Below are positions 56,390 through 64,000 of a stretch of 64,000 nucleotides of DNA, piece by piece. Source of the stretch: CAZUDO01 sp964618895 (lineage in GTDB: Bacteria > Desulfobacterota > Binatia > DP-6); contig CAZUDO010000068.1 in assembly GCA_964618895.1 (NCBI GenBank), positions 1 through 64,000 of the forward strand, given 5' to 3'. Positions within the stretch are counted from its first letter, which is position 1. The number at the start of each line of letters is the position of its first letter. Both the position numbers and the translations under genes were made by a program. Below the pieces are notes generated by a model that was not told where the DNA came from, did no database searches, and was given only the letters and a program-made list of their open reading frames with translations.

Positions 56390-57020
56390 CCGTCGTCAGG
56401 CGCGGGCGGTCGCGGTCGAGCACCCGCTCCACCAGGCGCAGGAGCGAGTCCGCCGGCGTCGCGATGTGACAGCGCACCCCGCCGTGCACCAGGCCGACGA
56501 TGCGCGCCGCCACGTCGACCAGCGGCGCGCCCGAGTCGCCCGGCCGCCCTTCGATGCCCGTGAAGAGCGCGTTCGGCAGCCGCGGTAGGGAGTCGCAGCG
56601 ACCGATGCGGTCCAGGCGCGCACCCTGGAAACGCGGCTCGTCGGGGTGGCCTTCGAAGTAGAGCACGGTGCCAGGGATCTGGCGGCGGTGTACAATCGGC
56701 AACGGCTCGATCGCCACCGGCGCGTCGAGCACCAGGACGGCCTGGTCGGCGGCCGGGTCGGTGGCCGCCACGCGCGCCGTGCGGGTTGTGCCGTTGGTGA
56801 AGCGCACGCGCACCGCACCCGCCTCGTCGTCCACGCAGTGGAGCGCGGTGACGACGATGTCTGGCTCCTCCGCCAGCACGCCCGAGCACCCGATGGGCTC
56901 GAGCGCCGCGCTCGCAGCATGCAGCGCCCGGCGCACCCCCGGGGGCGCCGGGGCCAGACCGGGGGCTGCACCCACGGACGCCGCCAGAGAACAGAGGAGA
57001 AAGGCCACCGGCCGTCGCAC
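56364..57020 (-). CDS. Exported trypsin-like serine protease (S1)
   Basis: The 218-residue protein starts at GTG 57020 with a signal peptide (to SVGAA at about residue 19). The triad is visible: His61 in VVTALHCVDD, Asp92 in ADQAVLVLD and Ser163 in GRPGDSGAPLVD. Cysteines at 45, 62 and 142 could form disulphides. It would work in the periplasm or outside. It lies 60 bases downstream of the Thr-linker protein gene on the same strand. Confidence 0.82.
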   Translation of the reverse strand: MRRPVAFLLCSLAASVGAAPGLAPAPPGVRRALHAASAALEPIGCSGVLAEEPDIVVTALHCVDDEAGAVRVRFTNGTTRTARVAATDPAADQAVLVLDAPVAIEPLPIVHRRQIPGTVLYFEGHPDEPRFQGARLDRIGRCDSLPRLPNALFTGIEGRPGDSGAPLVDVAARIVGLVHGGVRCHIATPADSLLRLVERVLDRDRPRLTTVTREPAAT

Positions 57021-57080
57021 GAGGGCGCCATTGTGGACAGCACGACGGCTCGTGCCAACCCCCCCCGGGGGAGTCGCCCA

Positions 57081-58346
57081 TCAGCGGCAGGTGTAGGTTC
57101 GCCGCTTGCGCACGCAGGTCTGCGGCGGGAAGGCGACCGTGCCGCACTCGCCGGCAAGCCCGGCCGCCGCCTCGGCGCTCAGCACGAGCGTCACGCGCAG
57201 CGGGCCCACCGGCGCCGGGATCGTCGCCCCGGCCAGCACCGCCCGGAAGGCGATACCGCCCCCGCGCACCCGCCGGTCCTTCATGCGTAGCAGTGTGAGC
57301 CCGTGCGCGCTGCCGGCGAAACACACCGGCGGATCGAGCGCGTTCGACAGGTTGCGGTAGGTGTTCCCGCGCCAGCCGTCGCGCGGGCCGCACCCCGTTC
57401 CCGGAAGCCCGGGGCGAATGGGCGTGGTGCGGGCCGTCATTTCGATCAGCGCGCTCGGGCCGCTGCCGAGGTCCTCCACCAGAAGCTGAGCGCCGCGCTT
57501 GGCCGGCACGAACTCCGCCGGCACGTCCGCGGGCAGGGCGAGAACGCCGCGCAGGACCATCCCCTGCCGGCTCGGTCCCGCGTCGACGCGCGTCAGGCGC
57601 ACAACGCCGCCGACCACGGGCACGCCCTGCTGGCACAGCGGTGGGAGCGTCGTCGTGGTCGACGTGGTGGGACTGGCGGTCGTCGTCGAGGTCCCCGTGG
57701 TGGAGGTGACCGACGAGGTGGTGGTGGTCGGCGCCGTCGTCGTGCTGGTCGTACTCGTCGTGGTGGTCGGCGCGGCCGTCGTGCTCGTCGTCGTGCTGGT
57801 CGTGCTCGTCGTCGTATTGCCGAGGCTGCCCGTCACCGTCAGCGTGTAGGTGCCCTGATGCCGGCTCGGCTCCGCCGCGCTGCCGTTGCTGTAGAAGGAG
57901 TCGATGTAGAGCGAGTACGTCCCGGGGGCGAGGCCGCTCACGTTGAACGTCTCGGTCGCCCCGAAGGTGTCGAAGTCGATGCCCGTCTCGCAGGTGTTCG
58001 CGTCGCCGCAGCCGGCGAGGAGAAAGATGGACGTGTCGTAGCCGTTCCCCGGATCGACCGAGAACGTCAGGTTGTTGCCGTCCGTGACATCGAGTGTGTA
58101 AATCACGTCGGGCCCAGCGACCTCGGTGTAGGTGGAACAGCCGAACGGCAGCGTGTTGATGTCGCTCACGGCGCCGACGGTCGTGCCGGTGCCGGTGAAC
58201 GGGAGGGCGGTGATCGCGGTCGCCGCCGCGCACGTGTCTCCCCCGGGAGGTCCCGACGGCGGCGGGGCCGCCACCGCCGTCCCGCGGGCCACGAGCGCAA
58301 CAAGCACCGCTGCGACCGCCAGGGTCCGTATTGGTCTCGAGTCCAT
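57081..58346 (-). CDS. Secreted protein with Thr/Ser-rich linker
   Basis: The 421-residue protein has a signal peptide (to TAVAA at about residue 27). An N-terminal beta domain (about 35-170) with DVIYTLDVTDGNNLTFSVDP and GTYSLYIDSFYSNG resembles bacterial pre-peptidase C-terminal domains. A linker of about 70 residues (180-245) is almost only Thr, Ser and a few Ala/Pro, and a Cys-containing C-terminal domain (about 250-421) ends TCVRKRRTYTCR. The linker is the kind seen in glycosylated surface proteins. Its function is not known. ATG 58346 is chosen for the signal peptide. Confidence 0.75.
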   Translation of the reverse strand: MDSRPIRTLAVAAVLVALVARGTAVAAPPPSGPPGGDTCAAATAITALPFTGTGTTVGAVSDINTLPFGCSTYTEVAGPDVIYTLDVTDGNNLTFSVDPGNGYDTSIFLLAGCGDANTCETGIDFDTFGATETFNVSGLAPGTYSLYIDSFYSNGSAAEPSRHQGTYTLTVTGSLGNTTTSTTSTTTSTTAAPTTTTSTTSTTTAPTTTTSSVTSTTGTSTTTASPTTSTTTTLPPLCQQGVPVVGGVVRLTRVDAGPSRQGMVLRGVLALPADVPAEFVPAKRGAQLLVEDLGSGPSALIEMTARTTPIRPGLPGTGCGPRDGWRGNTYRNLSNALDPPVCFAGSAHGLTLLRMKDRRVRGGGIAFRAVLAGATIPAPVGPLRVTLVLSAEAAAGLAGECGTVAFPPQTCVRKRRTYTCR

Positions 58347-58390
58347 GCTGTCGGAGCACTCATGACACCACGCGGCCGGCCAGGTGAAAA

Positions 58391-58417
58391 GCAGGTTGCT
58401 CGTGCTGTAGCACCTGC
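58391..58417. promoter_or_regulatory. Dyad in divergent promoter region
   Basis: GCAGGT (58391-58396) and ACCTGC (58412-58417) form an inverted repeat, with an inner GTGCT (58402-58406) / AGCAC (58409-58413). It lies in the 85-base gap between the divergently read Thr-linker and sulfatase-like genes, so it could be an operator. Evidence is positional only. Confidence 0.3.
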
Positions 58418-58431
58418 TACGACGTCTGCGA

Positions 58432-60195
58432 GTGCGTTCCGTCTTCCGCCGGCGGCCATCCGCTCCGCTCTGGCCGTTGGCCGCGCTCGTGTTCTCCGCG
58501 TGCGCCGGCGAGCGGTCGTCCCCACCGAGCCTGCTACTGATCACGATCGACACGCTCCGCCCGGACGCGCTCGGCTGGGTGGCGGGGGCCAACGAGACGC
58601 CGGCCATCGACGCGCTGGCGCGCGCCGGCTTCCGCTGCCGCGCCGCCGTCTCGCCCACGCCGCTCACCCTGCCGGCACACACGTCGATCATGACCGCGCG
58701 CGTGCCTCGCCGTCACGGGGTCCGGGACAACGGGCAGGTCCTGGGCGACGACCTCCCCACGCTCGCCGCCACGCTTCGCGGGCGCGGCTTTGCCACCGGG
58801 GCGTTCGTGAGCGGCTATCCTCTGCGCGCGCTCTTCGGCCTCGATCGCGGCTTCGACACCTACGACGACACCCTGCCCGTCGGGCGGGAGGGGTGGCTCG
58901 AGCGGCCCGCCGACGACACCACCACCGCGGCGCTGGCCTGGCTCCGGACCACGCGCCCGCCCTGGTTGCTCTGGGTGCACTACTACGATCCGCACGACCC
59001 GTACGAGCTGCATGCGGATGTTCCGCGCAGCGGCCCGCGCGCCGCCTATGACAGCGAGGTCGCGTACACGGATCGCGCCGTGGGCACGCTCCTGCGCGGC
59101 GTGGCTGCGGGCGGTGGCCCCGTCGTCACCGTGCTCACCGGGGATCACGGCGAGGCCTTCGGGGAGCACGGCGAATGGACGCATGGCTTCTTCCTCTACG
59201 ACACCACCGTCCTGGTGCCGCTCGTGGTGCACGCTCCCGGTCTCATCCGCCCCGGCGAGTGCCCGACCCCGGTGCGGCTCGTCGATCTCGCCCCCACCCT
59301 GCTCGACCTGACGGGCACACCCCTCTGGTCGGACATCGATGGGACCAGCCTAACCCCCATGCTACGCGGCGAACCACAGGTGATGCCGGCCGCCGACCTC
59401 GAAACGCTGCAGCCGTGGCTCACCTACGGCTGGGCACCCCTGCGAGCGCTGCGGCAGGCCGACCGGAAGCTCATCGTGGCGCCGCGCCCGGAGCTGTACG
59501 ACCTGCAGGCCGATCCGGAGGAGACGCACAATCTGATCGCGGCGCGCCCCGACGACGCGCAGGCGCTGCGCGCGAAATTGACGCAGCTCGATACGGCGGC
59601 GCCGCGTACGGCCCGGCGCACCGACGATCCCGAGGCGGCGGAACGGCTGCGGGCGCTCGGCTACGTGGGCGGCGGGACCCCCGACGACCTTTCCCCGGAC
59701 GACCTGCCCGACCCCAAGGACCGGCTCGCCGAGCGCGCCACCCTGGTACGCGCCGAGCAGATGCTTCGCGACGGCGATCTGCGCGGCGCGCTGGCGGCGT
59801 TCGACGCCGTCCTGGCGACCGACCCCCACAACCCCTTTGCCACCCTGCGCTCCGGCATCGCGCTCCTGAAGCTCGGCGACCTCGGCACCGCCGTCTCCCG
59901 GCTGACCGCATCCGTGGCGCGCGATCCCGACCAGCCCGAGGCCCGCTTTGCGCTCGCCGACGCGCTCACCCGAAGCGGTGCGTACGAGCGGGCAATCGCC
60001 GAATGGCGCGCAACGGTGCGGCTACAGCCCCGACGCAGTGCCGCGTGGGGCAACCTCGGCACCGTCCTCTCGCTCGTCGGGCAACGCGACGAGGCGCGTC
60101 AGACGTTCACGCGCGCCCTCGAGCTCGAGCCGACGAACGATCGCTTCCGCGCCAACGTCGCCGCGCTCGCCCGCGCCGCTGGCACGCCGGAGTGA
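58432..60195 (+). CDS. Sulfatase-like hydrolase with TPR repeats
   Basis: The 587-residue protein starts at GTG 58432 with a lipoprotein-like leader (LVFSACAG). Its alkaline-phosphatase-fold domain (about 35-390) has LLITIDTLRPDALGW, PLTLPAHTSIMTARVPRRHG, VHYYDPHDPYE and VTVLTGDHGEAFGEHGEWTHG with the metal ligands. The nucleophile site reads TLPAH, lacking the Cys/Ser of the formylglycine motif, so a threonine nucleophile is likely and the enzyme is probably not a sulfatase. The last 150 residues hold three or four TPR units. Such proteins may modify envelope polymers. Confidence 0.85.
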   Translation: MRSVFRRRPSAPLWPLAALVFSACAGERSSPPSLLLITIDTLRPDALGWVAGANETPAIDALARAGFRCRAAVSPTPLTLPAHTSIMTARVPRRHGVRDNGQVLGDDLPTLAATLRGRGFATGAFVSGYPLRALFGLDRGFDTYDDTLPVGREGWLERPADDTTTAALAWLRTTRPPWLLWVHYYDPHDPYELHADVPRSGPRAAYDSEVAYTDRAVGTLLRGVAAGGGPVVTVLTGDHGEAFGEHGEWTHGFFLYDTTVLVPLVVHAPGLIRPGECPTPVRLVDLAPTLLDLTGTPLWSDIDGTSLTPMLRGEPQVMPAADLETLQPWLTYGWAPLRALRQADRKLIVAPRPELYDLQADPEETHNLIAARPDDAQALRAKLTQLDTAAPRTARRTDDPEAAERLRALGYVGGGTPDDLSPDDLPDPKDRLAERATLVRAEQMLRDGDLRGALAAFDAVLATDPHNPFATLRSGIALLKLGDLGTAVSRLTASVARDPDQPEARFALADALTRSGAYERAIAEWRATVRLQPRRSAAWGNLGTVLSLVGQRDEARQTFTRALELEPTNDRFRANVAALARAAGTPE

Positions 60196-60205
60196 GCGGC
60201 GACCC

Positions 60206-62794
60206 CTACCCCGCGTGGGCCGCGAGCCACTTGCCGAGGCCCGCGGCCGTCCGCTTCCGCAGCTCCGCGTTCAGGCGGAACATCTCCAGCGCCTGCTTCA
60301 CCGCGCGCGTCGCCTCCGGCACCGGATGGGCACGGAAGAAGCGCCCCACCTCGCCGGCGTAGCGCGGCTCGCGCAGCGAGGGCGTCGCTTCGACCAGGCG
60401 GGAGAGCATGAGCGGCGGGATACGCTTCCGCAGCACGCTCCAGCGCTTGGTGAGGAACGCCCAGGCCTGGCGCTGCACCGGCGGGTTACCCAGGAGTCGC
60501 ATGAGGACGAAGGCCACGTCCTGGGTCGGAATCTCCGGCGTGAGCACGGCCGCGAGCGTGCGGGTCAGGGTGGCGGGCGTGCGGAAGGAGCCCAGGGCAA
60601 GCAGAAAGCGACGCCGTTCCTGGGGCGTGCGCGCCTCCGCCACCAGCGCGAGGTAGCGCTCGTAGAGCGCTTCGTCCCCGGCGCGTGCGGCGAGCCCGGC
60701 GACGGTGTCGGCGAGGTTTGCATCGAGCGTGCTGCGGTCGGTCAGATACGCCTGCAGGCGGCGTCCCGCTTCCGCGAGCACGGCCGGCGCCTCGGCGAGG
60801 CCACCCACCAGGCGGAGCAGCGCCGCCCGGCGCAGCCGCACCGGATCGTCCTCGCCGGCAGCGGCCGTCCACCCCAATGCGTCGAACCCCGGCCCGAAGC
60901 GACGCACGATCCACGCCCGGAACTGCTGCTGGACGGGGCTCCCGGGTGCGACCACCTGCTCGTCGATCACCGCCAGCGGACCCCCGAGGCCGTCCAGCAC
61001 ATCGTAGTCGGTCTCGGTCGCGAGCGCGTCGGCCACCTCCAGGAAGCCGTCGATGGTCAACCGGCCCGCGCGTACCAGCGCCCACTGGTCCTCTGCGAAC
61101 GCCAGCCGCTCGACCGCCGTCAGTGCGTCCGCCAGGCTCGCGCGCAACGCGGTGCGATCCGCCACGTCATGCTGCACGCGGTAGAAACCGCCGGCATCGG
61201 CGTTGCCGAAATACCACGCCAGCGGCACACCCGGCGGCAGCTCGACCGTCTGCGCGGCGCGATCGGCCAGGAAGCGCTCGACGCCGCTGCGGCCATTCCC
61301 CTGCCAGCGCACCACCAGCGGCACCGGCCAGCGCACGCGCCGGCGAGCCACGGGGATGCGGGCATCGGCGAAGAAGCGCTCCTGCCGCACGCGCAGGAGC
61401 GATTCGTCGCCTCCCTTGGCGGGGCCGATCGTCACCAGCGGAAATCCCGGCTGCGAGATCCACGCCTGCGCGACGCGCGTCACCTCGCGCCCGGACGCTT
61501 CTTCCAGCGCCCGCCACAGGTCCGCCGCTACGGTGTTGCCCTCGCGGTGGCGCTGCATGTAGAGGCGCACGCCGGCGCGGAAGGTGTCCGGGCCCAGGTA
61601 GTGCTCGATCATGCGCACCACCGCCGCCCCCTTCTCGTAGGTGATGGCGTCGAAGTTCTCGGTGGCCTCGGCGACGCTCTTCACCTCGGCGTAGATGGGA
61701 TGCGTGCTCACCAGCGCGTCGAGGGCCAGCGCGCTTCCCCGGTCGTGCTCGAAGCCCTGCCACATACGCCACTCGGGGCGCCAGTCGTCGACCACGCGGT
61801 ACGCCATCCAGGTGGCGAACGCCTCGTTCAGCCAGAGGTCGTCCCACCACGCCATGGTGACCAGGTCGCCGTACCACATGTGCGCCAGCTCGTGCGCGAT
61901 CACCTCGGCGGCGCGCTTGCGCTCGTTGAGCGAGGCGGTGGCCGGGTCGAGCAGGAGGAGCGTCTCACGGAAGAAGACCGCGCCCGCGTTCTCCATCGCA
62001 CCCGCCTCGAAGTCGGGCACGGCCACCAGGTCGAGCTTGCCGTACGGGTACGGGATGTCGAAGTAGTCCTCGAGCCGGCGCAGCGCCTCGGCAGCGGCCT
62101 CGAGGCCGAGCTCGGTCATGTGGCCTTTGCCCGGGACGTGCCAGACGCGGATCGGCGTCCCGCCCACCATGCGCGTCGCCGAGCCTTCGAGCGGTCCGAC
62201 GGCGAGGGCCAGCAGGTAGGTCGAGAGCGGCGGCGTCTCGGCGAAGTGCACCGTGCGGTAGCCCGCGCGCGCCGGCACGTCGCGCTCGACGGGCGCGTTG
62301 GAGAGCACGGTGTCCTCGCTGCGCGCGGTGACGGCGATGCGAAAGCGCGCCTTGTACGACGGCTCGTCGAAGCACGGCAGGACGCGGCGCGCTTCGGCGG
62401 CCTCGCACTGCGTGAATGCGTAGGGTGTGTCGCCGGCGCGCGCGGCGTAGAAGCCGCGCAGGTGGCGGTTGAGCGCCCCGGAGAACCGGAGCGCCAGCGT
62501 CGCCTCGCCGGCCGGCAGCGGGCGGGCGAAACGCAACGTGACCGTCTCGTCGACCTTGTCGAGCCGTGCCCGGGCGGCGACCTCGGCGTCGCCGACGCGG
62601 GCCGCCGCCTCCACGATCACCAGGTCGGCGGCGTGCAGGGTGATGTCCTTCCGGGGCTTCTGCAGGCGGACCGCGATCCGTACGTCGCCGGCGAACGTTC
62701 CGGCCGCGAGATCGGGCGCCAGGCGCAGGTCGTAGCGGGACGGGCGCACGTCGGGCGCCAGACGGAAGCGGGAGGGACGTCGGGCTGTCGGCAT
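60206..62794 (-). CDS. M1-family aminopeptidase
   Basis: The 862-residue protein is an M1 metallopeptidase: GAMENAGAVFFRE, zinc site VIAHELAHMWYGDLVTMAWWDDLWLNEAFATWM, and YEKGAAVVRMIEHYLG. A long ERAP1-like helical C-terminal half follows. It removes N-terminal amino acids from peptides. No signal peptide is seen, so it is cytoplasmic. It is longer than classic bacterial PepN only in details and closer to the eukaryote-like M1 type. Its stop faces the sulfatase-like gene stop 10 bases away. Confidence 0.93.
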   Translation of the reverse strand: MPTARRPSRFRLAPDVRPSRYDLRLAPDLAAGTFAGDVRIAVRLQKPRKDITLHAADLVIVEAAARVGDAEVAARARLDKVDETVTLRFARPLPAGEATLALRFSGALNRHLRGFYAARAGDTPYAFTQCEAAEARRVLPCFDEPSYKARFRIAVTARSEDTVLSNAPVERDVPARAGYRTVHFAETPPLSTYLLALAVGPLEGSATRMVGGTPIRVWHVPGKGHMTELGLEAAAEALRRLEDYFDIPYPYGKLDLVAVPDFEAGAMENAGAVFFRETLLLLDPATASLNERKRAAEVIAHELAHMWYGDLVTMAWWDDLWLNEAFATWMAYRVVDDWRPEWRMWQGFEHDRGSALALDALVSTHPIYAEVKSVAEATENFDAITYEKGAAVVRMIEHYLGPDTFRAGVRLYMQRHREGNTVAADLWRALEEASGREVTRVAQAWISQPGFPLVTIGPAKGGDESLLRVRQERFFADARIPVARRRVRWPVPLVVRWQGNGRSGVERFLADRAAQTVELPPGVPLAWYFGNADAGGFYRVQHDVADRTALRASLADALTAVERLAFAEDQWALVRAGRLTIDGFLEVADALATETDYDVLDGLGGPLAVIDEQVVAPGSPVQQQFRAWIVRRFGPGFDALGWTAAAGEDDPVRLRRAALLRLVGGLAEAPAVLAEAGRRLQAYLTDRSTLDANLADTVAGLAARAGDEALYERYLALVAEARTPQERRRFLLALGSFRTPATLTRTLAAVLTPEIPTQDVAFVLMRLLGNPPVQRQAWAFLTKRWSVLRKRIPPLMLSRLVEATPSLREPRYAGEVGRFFRAHPVPEATRAVKQALEMFRLNAELRKRTAAGLGKWLAAHAG

Positions 62795-62951
62795 GGCGCG
62801 CCCGCTCTAGCGTGCCGTCGGGCAGCGTTGCAATCGGCCTTGCCTGCTCCCGCCCCGTCGTCTATCACGACGACCGTTCCGGCCATCCGCCGCCCCGGGA
62901 CCCTACTACGCCCCAAGGCCAGCCACCAGCAACCCCAAGGAGGACCGTGTC

Positions 62952-63539
62952 ATGAGTATCGTCGGCAAGCCCGCTCCGGATTTCAGCCTCGAGGGCTACT
63001 TCAACGGCAAGCTCGAGACCTACAGCCTGAAGACCTACCGCGGAAAGTGGGTCTACCTGCTGTTCTACCCGCTCGACTTCACCTTCGTCTGCCCGACGGA
63101 GGTGCTGAGCTTCTCCGAGCAGCAGCCGGAATTCGACAAGCGCGGCTGCCAGCTCTTCGGCGTGTCGGTCGATTCCAAGTACACCCACAAAGCGTGGGTA
63201 GACACCAAGAAGGCCGACGGCGGCCTCGGCGGCAGCCTGCGCTATCCGCTGCTCGCCGACCTGCGGAAGGATACCGCCACCGCCTACGGCGTCCTGGAAG
63301 ACAGCGCCGGTGTGGCGCTCCGGGGGCTCTTCCTGATCAACCCCGAGGGCACGGTGATGCACGCCACCGTCAACTTCCTGCCCGTCGGTCGTTCGGCCAA
63401 GGAAGCGCTGCGCACGCTGAAGGCGTTCCAGTACGTCGCCAGCCATGCCGGCGAAGTGTGCCCGGCCGACTGGGACGAGGGCATGGACACGATGAAGGCA
63501 AATCCGGAGGGTATGCGCGCGTTCCTGAGCGCGCACTGA
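62952..63539 (+). CDS. Typical 2-Cys peroxiredoxin (AhpC/Prx1)
   Basis: The 195-residue enzyme has peroxidatic Cys47 in DFTFVCPTE and resolving Cys170 in GEVCPADWDEG, with LADLRKDTATAYGVL between. It reduces peroxides using a thiol reductant. Length and motifs are standard for Prx1/AhpC. AAGGAGG lies about 9 bases before ATG 62952. A DsbA-like gene follows 65 bases later, so both may belong to one redox unit. The 157-base gap upstream to the aminopeptidase gene holds no other gene. Confidence 0.96.
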   Translation: MSIVGKPAPDFSLEGYFNGKLETYSLKTYRGKWVYLLFYPLDFTFVCPTEVLSFSEQQPEFDKRGCQLFGVSVDSKYTHKAWVDTKKADGGLGGSLRYPLLADLRKDTATAYGVLEDSAGVALRGLFLINPEGTVMHATVNFLPVGRSAKEALRTLKAFQYVASHAGEVCPADWDEGMDTMKANPEGMRAFLSAH

Positions 63540-63604
63540 GCGGACGAGGTGAAACCCGTGGGCGCCGCACGCGGCATCCCACCAGAACCGCGAGGAGATC
63601 ACTG

Positions 63605-64000
63605 ATGCGTGTCGTTGCAACTCTGGCCGCCGGGGCGTTCCTGCTGTCTGCAGGCCTGGCCGCGGCCGCGGGCGAAGAGCAGCTCATCAAGTACTACCGC
63701 AAGAAGGCCAACGTGCCCCCGGCCGCGAAGGTCGCCGTCACCGGCCTGAAGGACTCGCCCGTCAAGGGGCTCAAGGAAGGCGTGCTCGAGGTCGGCGAAG
63801 GCCCGGCCGCCCGCAAGGTCCCGTTCGCGGCCTCGGCCGACCTGCACTACGCGATGTTCGCGGGCGTGGAAGACGTCACGTCGGACCCGTCCAAGGCCGT
63901 CATGGAAAAGCTCTCGCTCAAGGGCGAGCCCTTCAAGGGCGGCGCCAACGCCAAGGTCATCCTCGTCGAGTACTCGGACTTCCAGTGCCCCTTCTGCACC
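63605..64000 (+). CDS. DsbA-like thioredoxin-fold protein (start only, cut by window end)
   Basis: The first 132 codons are present. A signal peptide (to LAAAA at about residue 22) is followed by two repeated-looking segments and then VILVEYSDFQCPFC, a CPFC active site of DsbA/DsbC-type thiol oxidoreductases of the periplasm. The linker contains a lipid-like KKANVPPAAKVAVTGLKDSP region that recalls proteins with an extra N-terminal domain. GAGGAG precedes the ATG. The rest lies outside the window. Confidence 0.8.
   Translation, partial: MRVVATLAAGAFLLSAGLAAAAGEEQLIKYYRKKANVPPAAKVAVTGLKDSPVKGLKEGVLEVGEGPAARKVPFAASADLHYAMFAGVEDVTSDPSKAVMEKLSLKGEPFKGGANAKVILVEYSDFQCPFCT

Overview
The window is high-GC, densely coded bacterial chromosome with an outer-membrane lifestyle: a complete Mla phospholipid-trafficking operon, a beta-barrel protein, lipoproteins and many exported Cys-rich or Thr-rich proteins. 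No rRNA or tRNA gene was seen. The mix of genes (KAS III/OleA-like enzyme, SCP2 and DUF1302-like barrel, Dicty-type Cys repeats, DUF4215/MopE-like motifs, secreted sulfatases, eukaryote-type UDP-glucose pyrophosphorylase) suggests an uncultured deltaproteobacterial-type lineage such as Binatota or Myxococcota; this is an inference from gene content, not a phylogenetic result.

Layout. 0.1-0.9 kb: a Phd/ParE toxin-antitoxin pair with a clear operator, then an IS110 transposase remnant. 0.9-6.6 kb: SCP2 protein and outer-membrane barrel, divergent from a LolA-like protein and a cyclic-nucleotide-binding protein; then an ABC-2 exporter. 6.8-13.2 kb: a lipid locus (acyltransferase with a coupled leader ORF, KAS III, SDR, condensation-type acyltransferase, cNMP-patatin). 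13.5 kb: a vapC relic. 13.8-16.4 kb: a translationally coupled amidohydrolase/SnoaL/alcohol dehydrogenase operon. 16.6-20.0 kb: mlaF-E-D-A-C. 20.1-21.5 kb: two adjacent VapBC-like pairs. 21.6-24.7 kb: UGPase, META-domain protein, GGCT-like protein. 24.9-29.4 kb: a giant secreted Cys-rich repeat protein. 29.6-34.4 kb: M19 dipeptidase, secreted sulfatase, VOC protein, HlyIII. 34.5-37.2 kb: hrpB flanked by relics of an ECF sigma gene and an FGGY kinase gene. 37.3-40.3 kb: CHRD protein, a tandem-duplicated secreted protein, a small exported protein, an M43-type protease. 40.4-45.0 kb: typA, sufT, NYN-domain protein. 45.1-49.1 kb: two convergent histidine kinases separated by a pair of inverted hairpin elements. 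49.3-64 kb: PHM-like copper protein, PPOX-like protein, RNase D, sigma-54 response regulator, PhzF, S1 protease, Thr-linker protein, sulfatase-like TPR protein, M1 aminopeptidase, peroxiredoxin and the start of a DsbA-like gene.

Working together: Mla genes, ABC-2 exporter, the barrel/LolA-like pair and the lipid locus all point to heavy investment in envelope lipids and hydrophobic compounds. Gene relics (IS110, vapC, ECF sigma, FGGY, acyltransferase tail) and toxin-antitoxin pairs mark several gaps as recombination scars. The most unusual non-coding structure is the pair of 111-nt hairpin elements at 46981-47292, which share about 70% of loop bases in inverted orientation while each keeps its own self-complementary stem.
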